Positions 11,545 to 22,679 of a DNA stretch of 64,000 bases are shown here, one piece after another. How positions within the stretch are numbered: the first letter of the stretch is position 1; each line of letters opens with the position of its first letter. The position numbers and the translations under genes were made by a program. Source of the stretch: Hygrocybe punicea (lineage: Eukaryota; Basidiomycota; Agaricomycetes; Agaricales; Hygrophoraceae); NCBI GenBank assembly GCA_963556145.1, contig OY744463.1, positions 5,394,001 through 5,458,000 of the forward strand, written 5' to 3'. Under the pieces are notes generated by a model. The model was given only the letters and a program-made list of their open reading frames with translations. It was not told the origin of the DNA and did not search any database.

Positions 11545-12315
11545 ACTTGTTTAGTGGGCCAGTGCTGCGCATGGTATGAACGAGTTCTTTTTTTCTCCTC
11601 CTCACTTTCATTATAGCAACCTCTCACCATAGCAACATAAAAAGTAGAAAAAATAAAACTGCATAGCATGTTATTTGCTTCATCATTATGTACTATTCTC
11701 AGCTAAAAAAGAGAGCAACACGTCAACTGTTAAATACAACTGTCTTTAAATAGTATAATAACAATTGACTTACATTTGCTCCACCTTACATCTCCATAAG
11801 CTTGCTGCACAACCAATGATAATATGAAGATAGCTAGCTGTGCTTGAGTGGGCTAAAGTTACGTATGGCATGAACAAAGTCTTGTTTCTGTCCTTAGATT
11901 TTTATTCGTATGATTATTATGAACATCGATAAGTGATTTTGCTTGAAATATATAATTGGCATATAATATATACAGCAATATCACATTGAATTATATGTTT
12001 TAAGTAAAAATATCATTATATCATCTGAGTTACACTAATTTCTGCTTATATGGCTGATATTTCTATATATAGTAACAGTGGTCACATGTGACTATGACTC
12101 CTGTGATCACCTTGAAATTTAGGATATATGGTGTAAAATTGCCTTATATGGTTAGACTGATCACATGTAACTATCACCATTGCGATCAGCAAAAAATTTG
12201 CTATACAATATCAGAAATTGCCTTATATGGTTAGAGTGGTCACATGTGACTGTCACATCTGATCCGAAATGATAATATTAGGCAGCAGTTCAATTTTCAG
12301 CTGAATCTGATAAGA
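11545..12315 (-). mobile_element. Family E, partial copy
   Basis: Begins (reverse) with ACTTGTTTAGTGGGCC and continues through the usual E interior with two TCACATGTGAC-type words. It is interrupted at 12315 by the 3' end of another E copy in the same orientation. Confidence 0.75.
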
Positions 12316-13762
12316 ACTTGTTTAGTGGGCCAGTGCTACGCATGGCATAAACGAGTTCTTTTTTCCCCCTTCCGACTTCCATGATGAAGTGAGCAATAAG
12401 ATTAAGTTGCATAAAGCATTTTACATATAGTATGAGACATATAGCATATATTGTATATTGCAAATTGTTCTAATGAGTCCACCTCACACCTCAGCAACAT
12501 AAAAAGTAGACAAAATAAAACTGCCTAGTGAGTCTTCAGTCTTCATCAACCTCCTCACTTACTGTTATGTCTGCTGTGCTGTATCATCTTGTAATAGTCT
12601 CAGCCATAAAAGAAATGTTCAAGGAGCAACAGGTCAACTGCCAAACATAACCATCTCCTAAATAGTATAATAACAATTGACTTATATTTTCTCAACCCTA
12701 CTTCTCCATGACCTTGAATGCTGTACAACAGATGAGTCATCAATATGAAGACTACTGTACTTGTTAAGTGGGCTAATATTGCACATAGCATAAACAAGTC
12801 TGTTTTCTTTCATTTTATTTGTACGATTGTTACTCACATTAATAAGTGATTAATATATAATTAACATATAAGATAATGTGCGATATCACATTGAATTGTA
12901 TGTTTGAAGTAAAAATAATAGTGGATAATCAGAAATAAGCTCATTTCTGCTTATATGGCTGATATTTCCATATATAGTAATAGTGGTCACATGTGACTGT
13001 GACTCATGTGATCAGCTCAAAATTTAGGATATATATTGTAAAATTGCCTTATATGGTTAGACTGGTCACATGTGACTGTCACCATTGCGATCAGTAAAAG
13101 ATTTGCTATACAATATCAGAAATTGCCTTATATGGTTAGAGTGGTCACATGTAACTGTCACATCTTGCCCGAAATGGTTATATTAGTCAGCAGTTCAATT
13201 TTCAGCTGATTCTGATAAGAATTGAGGCTAGTATAAATATTTTGAATATAATTGCATTTGTGTAATAAGGTTAGTATGCGATTTAGCATATATTATACAA
13301 ACTTACCATATTTGGTTAGACTGGTCACATGTGACTGTCACTGTTGAGATCAGCATAAAATTTGGTATATAATATCAGAAATTACCTTATATGGTTAGAT
13401 TGGTCACATGTGACTGTCACACCTTGCCCAAAATGGTTATCTTAGTCAGCAGTTCAAATTTCAGCTGATTCTGAGAAGAAATGAAGTCAGTATGAATATT
13501 TTGAATATAATTAGAAGGTAGTTTGTATTTTCTGAGACAACCCATATTTGGATGCTTATGTAAGCTTGTCCACACATGGCCCCAACTGCATCTTATTTTC
13601 CAGTATTAGAAGTAGAATCATATCTCTTGCACAAAAAAATTCTGTCTATAGGCGATCAACTTTATTAATTAATCAATCAATTAATTAATTAATTAATTAC
13701 GAACCCTCACTGAACCAGGTCTGATAAAGAACGAGTCTTTTAATAAATTAAAAGAACTCGTA
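12316..13762 (-). mobile_element. Family E copy, left arm of a large inverted pair
   Basis: Complete at both ends: 3' end ACTTGTTTAGTGGGCCAGTG (reverse) at 12316 and 5' hairpin ending GAACTCGTA at 13762. It is 1447 bp with an extra duplicated block near 13260-13470. With 13875-15040 it forms an inverted pair that could fold over more than 1.1 kb. Confidence 0.8.
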
Positions 13763-13874
13763 ATTGGCATTGGCATTGGTGTGGGTGTGGGCATTGGTGT
13801 TGGTGTTAGTGTGAGTGTGGGTGTGGGTGTCGTTGGGCTGGTGGGGATGGTAGTGTTAGTTGTTACTTATTAGT
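13763..13874 (+). repeat. GGTGTG/GGCATT minisatellite in the loop of the inverted E pair
   Basis: A 110-bp G/T-rich spacer of 'ggcattggtgtgggtgtg'-type repeats lies exactly between the 5' hairpin ends of two opposed E copies. Confidence 0.8.
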
Positions 13875-15040
13875 TATGAGTTCTTTTAATTTATTAAAAG
13901 ACTCGTTCTTTATCAGACCTGGTTCAGTGAGGGTTCATAATTAATTAATTAATTAATTGATTGATTAATTAATTAATTAATTAATTGATTGATTAATTAA
14001 TTAATGAAGTTGATCGTATGTAGGGGACTTTTTTGTTGGGCAAAAGATATGATTCTACTTGTTATACTGAAAAATAACATGTGGTCTAAGCCATGTCTGG
14101 ACAAGCTTACATAAGCATCCAAATATGGGTTGCCTCAGAAAAGACACATTACCTTCAAATTATATTCAAAATATTCGTACTGACTTCAATTCTTATCGGA
14201 ATCAGCTGAAAATTGAACTGCTGACTAATATAACCATTTCGGGCAAGGTGTGACAGTCACATGTGACCAATCTAACCATATAAGGCAAGTTCTGATATTA
14301 TATAGCAAATTTTTTACTGATCGCAATGGTGACAGTCACATGTGACCAGTCTAACCATATAAGGTAATTTTACATTATGTGACCACTATTACTATATATG
14401 GAAATATCAGCCATATAAGTAGAAATGAGCTTAACTCAGATAATATACTGATATTTTTACTTAAAACATAAAATTCAATGTGATATTGCTGTATATATAC
14501 ATTATCTTATATGCTAATTATATATTTCAAGCAAAATTACGGTGTTCATAATAATCATGCAAACAAAAATCCAATAAAAGAAAAAAGACTTTGTTCATGC
14601 CATATGTAACATTAGCCCAATCACCAAGTACAGCTGTCTTCATGTTATCATCTGTTGCACAGCATACAAGGTCCTGGAGAAGAGAAGTCAATTATTATCA
14701 TAATGTTTAGGAGACAGTTGTATTTGACAGTTGACCTATTGCTTCCTCAACATTTCTTTTATGGCTGAGCATATTATATAATGATACAGCACAGAAGACA
14801 TACAGTAATAGAGGAGGTTGATGAACACTCAAGACACTCTATGTAGTTTAGTTTTTCTACTTTTCATGTTGCTGCTGTGAAAGATGGGCTTATTAGAACA
14901 ATTGGAAGTATACAACATATGATATATATCTTATACCATATGTAACATGCTTTATACAATTGTTTACTTCGTCATGGAAGTAGAGAGGGGAAAAAAAGAA
15001 CTCGTTCATGCCATGCGCAGCACTGGCCCACTAAACAAGT
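13875..15040 (+). mobile_element. Family E, complete reference copy (1166 bp)
   Basis: 5' end TATGAGTTCTTTTAA with TTAAAAGACTCGT closing the stem. Next come TATCAGACCTGGTTCAGTG, an AATT-rich tract, 'aagcttacataagcatcc', several TCACATGTGAC words each next to 'taaccatataagg', and the 3' end GAACTCGTTCATGCC through TAAACAAGT at 15040. There is no reading frame, so it is non-autonomous. Confidence 0.8.
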
Positions 15041-15460
15041 AAATAAACACTTACGATTGGCAGTGGGGTTGGTACATCCAACCCCGCCGCTCTCTTTCTC
15101 TCGTTTGGGGGTTATTTATTGATGGCAACGTGCCGCTATGGTGGTGCTGGTGCTGGTGCTGCCACTGCCCCCACCTCCGATACTAGTGCTCATGCTTGCA
15201 TTGTGCATTGTCATTGGCATTGTCATCCATCTGGTGGTGCCAACTTGGTGGTGGTTGGTAGAAGAGCCTACAAAACTATTAGTGAATGAGAAACAAATGA
15301 TAAAGAATGTAGAACTTACCTATTTGCCTCGAACGCTTGTGTTCGAGGCTTTTGAGAGTGGTTGTTGGTGGCTGAGAATAAAGTTTAGTGACTAAAATGG
15401 AAATTTGCCGAATCGGCATGTGAGTAAAACTTTCGTTTGGAGCGCAAAATACATACCTGC
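15041..15460. other. Interior of hAT-like element, no gene seen
   Basis: Contains a GGTGCTGGTGCTG run (15138-15160) and 'gcctcgaacgcttgtgttcgagg', a short perfect hairpin at about 15327-15349. The 85-codon open frame has no recognisable domain. Confidence 0.5.
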
Positions 15461-16049
15461 GGACATCGGTTTATCGGTTCTGAACTGCTTGTGAACCATT
15501 TAGACAACCCTGGGGTTGCCTGAACCCTGAACTGGACCCAGGGTTCAGTTCAGCCCAAGGTCCTGGACTGAACCGAACTCCCAGTTTGGTTTGGAGTTTG
15601 AACCAGGTTCGGATTGGTTCAGAACCGAACTTTGGCAGCACTATATCATGCAATATTTTCAGTTATAAAAGAAAGGTTTAGGGAGCAACAGGTCAACTGC
15701 CAAACACAACTGCCCTCTGAACAGTATGATAACAATTGACTTACATTTGCTCAACCCTACTTCTCCATGACATTGAATGCTGTACAACAAATAATAACAT
15801 GAAGACAGCTGTGCTTAGTGATTGGACTAATGTTACATATGGCATGAACAAAGTCTTTTTTTATTTATTGGATTTTTATTTGCATGATTGTTATGAATAT
15901 CAATAAGTAATTTTGCTTGAAGGATATAATTAGCATATAAGATAATATATATATATGGCGATATCACATTAAATTTTCAGGGCATTCAGCAAGATATTAC
16001 CAACTGAGATGGGATGCCTGAAAATGAGATCACCCAACTGACTTGGGGA

Positions 16050-17215
16050 TAGCTGAATCAGGCTGAGATATATCCTGGCCCAACTGACATGGTCTAGGCT
16101 GAGGTTCTCAGGATATATCCTGGTCCAACTGACATGGTTCAGGCTGATTTTCTCAGGATATATCCTGACCCAACTGGGATGGTCTAGGCTGATTTTCTCA
16201 GGATATATCCTGACCCAACTGGGATGGTCTAGGCTGATTTTCTCAGGATATATCCTGGCCCAACTGGGATGGTTCAGGCTGATTTTCTCAGGATATATCC
16301 TGACCCAACCAACATGGTTCAGGCTGATTTTCTCAGGATATATCCTGGCCCAACTGACATGGTCTAGGCTGAGGTTCTCAGGATATATCCTTGTCCAACT
16401 GACATGGTTCAGGCTGATTTTCTCAGGATATATCCTGGCCCAACTGACATGGTCTAGGCTGAGGTTCTCAGGATATATCCTGGTCCAACTGACATGGTTC
16501 AGGCTGATTTTCTCAGGATATATCCTGACCCAACTGACATGGTCTAGGCTGAGGTTCTCAGGATATATCCTGGCCCAACTGACATGGTTCAGGCTGATTT
16601 TCTCAGGATATATCCTGACCCAACCAACATGGTTCAGGCTGATTTTCTCAGGATATATCCTGGCCCAACTGACATGGTCTAGGCTGAGGTTCTCAGGATA
16701 TATCCTTGTCCAACTGACATGGTTCAGGCTGATTTTCTCAGGATATATCCTGGCCCAACTGACATGGTTCAGGCTGATGCTATCAGGATATATCCTGACC
16801 TAACTGACATGGTTCAGGCTGATGCTATCAGGATATATCCTAACCCAACTGACATGGTCTAGGCTGATTTTCTCAGGATATATCCTGGCCCAACTGACAT
16901 GGTCTAGGCTGAGGTTCTCAGGATATATCCTGGTCCAACTGACATGGTTCAGGCTGATTTTCTCAGGATATATCCTGACCCAACTGGGATGGTCTAGGCT
17001 GATTTTCTCAGGATATATCCTGGCCCAACTGGGATGGTTCAGGCTGATGTTCCCAGGATATATCCTGGCCCAACTGGGATGGTTCAGGCTGATGTTCCCA
17101 GGATATATCCTGGCCCAACTGACATGGTTCAGGCTGAATTTCTCAGGATATATCCTGGCTCAACTGAGATGGTCTACGCTTATTGAGTCAGGATATATCC
17201 TGGGCCAACCATTAT
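16050..17215 (+). repeat. 45-bp satellite array, about 26 units (left arm)
   Basis: The unit is 'caggatatatcctg' (a perfect palindrome) + 'acccaactgacatgg' + 'ttcaggctgattttct', 45 bp. Because 45 is a multiple of three it stays open as a 15-residue peptide repeat (for example 16822-17217). That frame is a by-product, not a gene. Units vary at a few fixed positions (gacatgg or gggatgg; tctagg or ttcagg), so sub-types can be followed along the array. Confidence 0.9.
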
Positions 17216-17219
17216 GACT

Positions 17220-18200
17220 CAGACTGGTTGCACATTCAAACATGACTGTCAAGTTCAGACCAATACTATCCATCCTGATTGTACTCCTGCTATAGATCAT
17301 CCCTCACAATTGACTAAAATAGAATATGTGCGAGCAGATAGCTTCTTTTCAAAGCTAATCATATGAGCTTGGAGTTTCTTGAGAGGTTCTTTTTGTCAGC
17401 CAATGATGGTTAGTGCAGTGTTCATATGCACTTCAGGCTACCCCCAAGCCTGGGCAACTAGTTTCAACTCACTCCTAGTACTGAACCATCTACATGTTGG
17501 TACAAGTACTGGGCAGCCCTGGGACAAAACCATCATCCCTGGGACCATACATTGGGACATTCCATTGTCCCTGGTCTGGTATATGGGATGGTCCATGGGA
17601 TGACATTTGGTGTTGTGGCCCCATGGGACATCCCTACCAGAGGAGGTGTCTGGGGGAATTTGAGATGCCCCTTCCATAGGTATTTAATAGAAAACTCAGA
17701 ATGATGATAGCATCTAGTTGTAAATTTCAAGGCCTTGTCATGGCCACTATAGGTACCATGGGTGCGATAGCATAGTATAAGATTGTACATTTGAGAGTCA
17801 CAGAGCTGATTCTCCTTCAGTTGTTTCCACATATAAAGACAGAAGGAGTAGGAGAGGAAAAGGGCTGGAGATTTTGGGTAATGAGATGGGAAAGAGGAGG
17901 GTGTGCTTCTAGTAAACCAATCCCTTGTGCATGTGGCAATCCGAAGCTTGTAGGGGAGTGAGTGAGCAGAGCATGCATAATAAACAAAGAGAAGTGGGGC
18001 TACATATGCAGAGGAGGCTGAGCTGAAAATTGAACAAGTGTATTATGAAGAGGATTTGATCAGGATATCAGTGGTTATTACATTATTGGCTGTGCATACA
18101 ATGGCTGACTGGGATGCAGATGCAGAGGAGAGATCTAATTTTCAATCTATGTTAAGGTTAGAGTGCTTCTTGAGGAAAGTGGACTTGGGCTTAAAGTAAG
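17220..18200. other. Unique interior of the foldback element, no gene seen
   Basis: Mixed sequence with 'tgggacattccattgtccc'-like inverted words near 17550-17640. Open frames of 60-99 codons overlap on both strands and show no domain. Confidence 0.5.
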
Positions 18201-18202
18201 GG

Positions 18203-18465
18203 GACATCTCACAGAGGCTTGGTTGGGACATCCCTCTCAGCTTCTGGGATATCCTGTGAGCTTGTAGGATGTCCCACAGCCTTCTCTTGGACATTGCTGT
18301 CAGCTTGTGGGACGTCCCACAGTCGGGATGGGATGTCCCACAGCCTTGTCTGGGACATCCCTCTCAGCCCCCAGCCAGCCTGTGGGACATCCCACAGCTT
18401 ATCTGGGACATCCCTGTCAGCTTGTGGGACATCCCACAGCCTTTTCTGGGATGTCTCACCCTGCT
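18203..18465 (+). repeat. GGGACATCCC palindrome-rich tandem repeat
   Basis: About seven units of 'tgggacatcccacagcctt' alternating with 'ctgggacatccctgtcagc', about 37 bp each. Nearly every unit contains the palindrome GGGATGTCCC/GGGACATCCC. Confidence 0.8.
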
Positions 18466-18619
18466 CAGCATCTGCTAAGTAATCATACCACTAAATCATT
18501 GTATCATATGTTATAACATAATTTTAAATAATTTACATTTAGTAACTTACTTAAAATAGACATTGCAAATCACATAATTATTTTGCTTAATTATATACAT
18601 ATCTACATTATATTATCAG

Positions 18620-18855
18620 GGGATGAGGGTGGGAGGTGGTGGTGGTGGTGGTGGAGAGAAGAGGAGAGGGGGAAATGACCAGGTGGAATGGAGGGGGTGG
18701 GCAAGGGGAGAAGGGCAGGAGGTGGGCAAGGGGAGAAGGGCAGGAGGTGGATGGGAGGGGGTAGGAGATAGGCAGGGGGAGAAGGGGCAGAGGAGAGGGA
18801 AACGGGGGGAAGGGTAGGGAAACGGGGGGAAGGGGAGGGAAACGGGGGGGACCTA
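18620..18855 (+). repeat. G-rich purine tract
   Basis: Starts with (GGT)n, continues with 'gggcaaggggagaagggcag' in two tandem copies and ends with 'gggaaacggggggaa' in three copies. There are many runs of three or more G, so quadruplex formation is possible on the plus strand. It precedes the assembly gap. Confidence 0.8.
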
Positions 18856-18952
18856 AAAAATTACATACCGGGGTTACCTACATGTCCACGCCCCTCCGCG
18901 TCGCCCTCGTCGCCCCCGTTGTCGTTGTCGTTCCCGTCTGGCCCTGTTCCCA

Positions 18953-19052
18953 NNNNNNNNNNNNNNNNNNNNNNNNNNNNNNNNNNNNNNNNNNNNNNNN
19001 NNNNNNNNNNNNNNNNNNNNNNNNNNNNNNNNNNNNNNNNNNNNNNNNNNNN
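18953..19052. other. Assembly gap of 100 N
   Basis: Exactly 100 N, a standard placeholder for a gap of unknown size. It lies in a GC-rich GACGACGAGGAC-type low-complexity region (18880-19320) that may have defeated sequencing. Open frames across it are meaningless. Confidence 0.98.
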
Positions 19053-19460
19053 CACGGAGCCCGAGACAACAAGGACGACGGCAACGGGGACGACGGCAAC
19101 GGGGACGACGAGGACGACAGGGAAGACGACGAGGATGACGATGAAGACAGCGAGCACGGGGACGGGGATGGGGGCAACGGACGACGGGCGACGGAAACGA
19201 CGAGGGAACGGGATGACGAGGACAACGAGACCGGGACAACGAGGATGACGGCAACAGGGACGATGAGGACGGAAACGGCGAGGACGGGACGGCAAACGGG
19301 ACGGCAATGACAACACGAACGGCACGGGGCCGACGGCCCCACCAATGCCGTAAAGGGCCCCCAGCCAACGCCCAACGACGACAGCGGCCCCACTGACGCC
19401 CAACACGGCCCAATGACGACGGCGATGGCCCTCACGGCCCCAATGACAAGCCCACCAGTA
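19053..19460 (+). repeat. GC-rich low-complexity tract (GACGAC/AACGGC)
   Basis: Imperfect short repeats of 'gacgacggcaacgggg' and 'cccaacgacgacagcggcccc'. Open in several frames on both strands with no recognisable protein. Confidence 0.75.
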
Positions 19461-19699
19461 GGGCATCAACACCTCGCGAAACACACCGCCGCATCAATTA
19501 ATGTGTGTGCCGGCTTCGCGAGGTATGTAGCCTTCTTACTGGGTGTGGGACTGATGCCACCGGCATCAAAAATGAACTGAATGTTCCCTTATAATAAACT
19601 TAAATATATATGATTGCTTAGAATAAAATTACAACTATACTAGGACCTTTAAAGTCACCAACCCCAGACCCATGCCCAAGGATAGTGGAGAGGCCACCC

Positions 19700-20365
19700 T
19701 CCCCACTGGTGACAGTCAAGGCTAGATTTGAATGCTCACAACCATCCAGAGGCTGCACCCAAACCAGGACTTCCATGCCCTGGCATCAAGCAGAGAAATT
19801 CGGCTCTCTCTGCTGGGGTGAGTGGACTGGAAGTCGAAGAGCACTGGGGGCCAAACACGAAGGTTTCGGGGTTTTTAATTGAAACTGAACAATCACATGA
19901 TCTTAAACATGTGATTTTTGATGTGGCTAATTCCCAATCACATGACCTTAAACATGTGATTTTTGACGTGAGAATTAGCTATGTCACTTATGAGTTTACT
20001 CCAAGTCTGAGTTACTACACTAGCAATCTTGCACAAACTCTGTTTCAACTTTCTGAAGTTCATTCAAGCTCTTACCCACTCTTACCCTCTAGTCTACCAT
20101 ATACTGAACAATTGCCTGAGCTACTGAGGAAATTCAGACAATTCTCAAGGCCACTACAACAAATATGTTCCTACCACAAACTGCTAATATTGTTTTGGAA
20201 AAAGAATGGTGCAAAGGTGGACTTGTTAAAATTGTTCTACTTGTACTGGGATTGAAGGAATGGGGAATTCAAATTCATGGGAAGGCAGCACATGAAAAAT
20301 GGATAAAAGTTCAGCTAGAGGTAAAGTCAGTGTTTCAGAAAATTCTATCTGCTGAAAAATTGTAA
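19700..20365 (+). other. Possible decayed coding region in the foldback interior
   Basis: Two overlapping open frames (19728-20255 and 20165-20365) look like one protein text split by a frameshift: SLPYTEQLPELLRKFRQFSR in one frame and LLVLGLKEWGIQIHGKAAHE in the other. A direct repeat 'atcacatgaccttaaacatg' occurs at about 19895 and 19938. I recognise no family; it might be the last trace of a protein encoded by the element. Confidence 0.3.
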
Positions 20366-20479
20366 GTGATTATTGGTGGATATGGTCAATAAAAACACTA
20401 ATATCAGAAATTAGAAAGGAGTCTAAAATGCATATGGATTAAGAAGAGGCAAATGAGGAGGGCCATCAAAAAAGAAATG

Positions 20480-20885
20480 ACAAGGCATACATATTTATTG
20501 CTATTTGTAGGTATTTTGGCACATGTGAAATAATCACAAGATTTTGATGTTTTCAACATCAAAATTTAACTCTCTCAGTTTTCAGCAGAATCAGATGATT
20601 AGATTGGCTCACTTGTAGAGCAATAACAAATGCATAAAAATCCACATGTTGAATATAGTCATTTATAAGCAAAACTGTGTATATATCAAACAAATTATTT
20701 CATTTGTATTACTAGCAGCTAGGAATCAGAATGTACTGCAATTTTGCCTATCTAATCACCTGATCCTGCCCAAACCCAAAGGAGTTAAAATTGAAATGTT
20801 GAAAACATCATAAATTTGTGATTATATTACATGTGCCAAAATAACTGCAAATAGCAATGATTTCTCTACAAGTGATGAACAGAAA
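20480..20885. repeat. Small foldback repeat
   Basis: The text 'ttgctatttgtaggtatttt', 'cacatgtgaaataatcacaa' and 'gatgttttcaacat' (20495-20570) returns inverted at 20790-20870 (for example 'aaatgttgaaaacatcataa'). The loop is about 200 bp. A MITE-like insertion is likely; no target duplication was settled. Confidence 0.6.
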
Positions 20886-21159
20886 TAGGGGTTCTATCAT
20901 TCTGTGAATGTAATGAGAATAGAAACATGAAATATGGAACTTATAAATTGTATGTTGAAGTATATGATACTTTGTAAAGAATACACAGTGGTATTATCTT
21001 TTGTGATGAATATAAATCTGTAAATAGCAGAAAATAAATAGTGAATTAATTATATAAACCAAACGATAATCTTCACCAGAAATTTTGCATTTGTGGAGGT
21101 GCATCAGCCTAGAAAATAGTGGGTGCAGGAGATATGCTGATAACATCAGCCTAGGCCAT

Positions 21160-22020
21160 CCCAGTGGGGCCTGAAGTTATCCTGGGAAATCAGCCTAGAT
21201 AATCCCAGTTGGGTCAGGATATATCCTGAGAAAATCAGCCTAGATCAAATCAGCCTGAACCATGTCAGTTGGGCCAGGATATATCCTGAGAAAATCAGCC
21301 TAGACCATCCCAGTTGGGTCAGGATATATCCTGAGAAATTCAGCCTAGATCAAATCAACCTGAACCATGTCAGTTGGGACAGGATATATCCTGAGAAAAT
21401 CAGCCTAGACCATCCCAGTTGGGTCAGGATATATCCTGAGAAATTCAGCCTGAACCATGTCAGTTGGATCAGGATATATCCTGAGAACCTCAGCCTAGAC
21501 CATGTCAGTTGGGCCAGGATATATCCTGAGAAAATCAGCCTGAACCATGTCAGTTGGGTTAGGATATATCCTGAGAAAATCAGCCTGAACCATGTCAGTT
21601 GGACCAGGATATATCCTGAGAACCTCAGCCTAGACCATGTCAGTTGGGCCAGGATATCCTGAGAAAATCAGCCTAGACCATGTCAGTTGGGTTAGGATAT
21701 ATCCTGATAGCATCAGCCTGAACCATGTCAGTTGGGCCAGGATATATCCTGAGAAAATCAGCCTGAACCATGTCAGTTGGACCAGGATATATCCTGAGAA
21801 CCTCAGCCTAGACCATGTCAGTTGGGTTAGGATATATCCTGATAGCATCAGCCTGAACCATGTCAGTTGGGTCAGGATATATCCTGATAGAGCCTGAACC
21901 ATGTCAGTTTGGCCAGGATATATCCTGAGAAAATCAGCCTGAACCATGTCAGTTGGGCTAGGATATATCCTGAGAACCTCAGCCTAGACCATGTCAGTTG
22001 GGCCAGGATATATCTCAGCC
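21160..22020 (-). repeat. 45-bp satellite array, about 19 units (right arm, inverted)
   Basis: Same unit as at 16050-17215, in the opposite orientation ('ccatgtcagttgggccagg', 'atatatcctgagaaaatcag'). Some units are shortened (about 21655 and 21885). Open 15-residue repeat frames are by-products. Confidence 0.9.
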
Positions 22021-22679
22021 TGATTCAGCTATCCCCAAGTCAGTTGGGTGATCTCATTTTCAGGCATCCCATCTCAGTTGGTAATATCTTGCTGAATCTG
22101 GTGAAATTTTATGTTTTAAGTAAAAATATCAGTACATCATCTAAGTTTAACCCATTTCTAGTTATATAGCTGATATTTCCATATATAGTGAAAGTGGTCA
22201 CATGTGACTACAACTCCTGTGATCAGCTCAAAATTTAGCATATATGGTATAAAATTGTCTTATATGGTTAGACTGGTCACATGTGACTATTACCATTATG
22301 ATCAGTAAAAAAATTGGTATATAATATCAAAAATTACCTTATATGATTAGACTGGTCACATGTAACTGTCACACCTTGCCTGAAATGATTATATTAGTCA
22401 GCAGTTCAATTTTCAGCTAATTCTGATGAGAACTGAAGGAAGTATAAATATTTTGAATATAATTGGGAAGTAATTTGTCTTGTGTGAGACATCCCATATT
22501 TGGATGCTTATGTAAGCCACTCCAAACATGATAAGTAGAATCATATCTCTTGCCCAAAAAAAAAAATCTCTATAAGTGATGCAAAAACATTAATAAATTA
22601 ATGAATTAATGAATTATGAACCTTCACTGAACCAGGTCTGATAAAGAAAGAGTTCTTTAATAAATTAAAAGAACTTGTA

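Larger units (their letters stand above)
8476..15643. mobile_element. hAT-like element, 7.2 kb, 8-bp target duplication
   Basis: The ends are inverted: TAGTGCTACCAAAGTTC on the left and GAACTTTGGCAGCACTA on the right. TATCATGC is duplicated outside (8468-8475 and 15644-15651). An 8-bp duplication and YAGNG-type tips are typical of the hAT superfamily. The first and last 180 bp are dense in GGTTCA/TGAACC words, such as subterminal transposase-binding repeats. A second member of the family is at 42775-44017. No hAT transposase frame was found inside; the interior is filled with other repeats and E copies, so it is non-autonomous or gutted. Confidence 0.8.
15978..22103. mobile_element. Foldback element with satellite-like inverted ends
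   Basis: Tips CAGGGCATTCAGCAAG (left) and, on the complement of the right end, CACCAGATTCAGCAAG. AAATTTT stands outside both ends (15971-15977 and 22104-22110). Just inside each tip the arms continue with 'gatattaccaactgagatgg', 'ctgacttggggatagctg' and then a long tandem array of one 45-bp unit, inverted between the two ends. Long inverted repeats made of tandem repeats plus a 7-bp duplication recall Drosophila Foldback and the P-superfamily element Galileo. No transposase frame is seen in the 3.9-kb middle, which includes the assembly gap. Confidence 0.75.
8200..22679 (-). mobile_element. Family E copy split by two large insertions
   Basis: The E sequence is in three pieces: 8200-8475, 15652-15977 and 22111-22679. 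Read across the two junctions, with one target duplication dropped at each, they give one colinear E element of about 1.17 kb on the minus strand: 3' end at 8200, 5' hairpin end at 22679. Its length matches the uninterrupted copy at 13875-15040 (1166 bp). The interruptions are the hAT-like element (8476-15643) and the foldback element (15978-22103), so E was there first. Confidence 0.8.

Noticed and set aside
16822..17217. 131-codon frame with a 15-residue repeat
   Set aside because: The 45-bp satellite is a multiple of three and so stays open by itself. Both arms show it in opposite orientations.
18861..19484. Frames across the N gap
   Set aside because: The gap size is unknown and the flanks are low-complexity; the frames carry no information.
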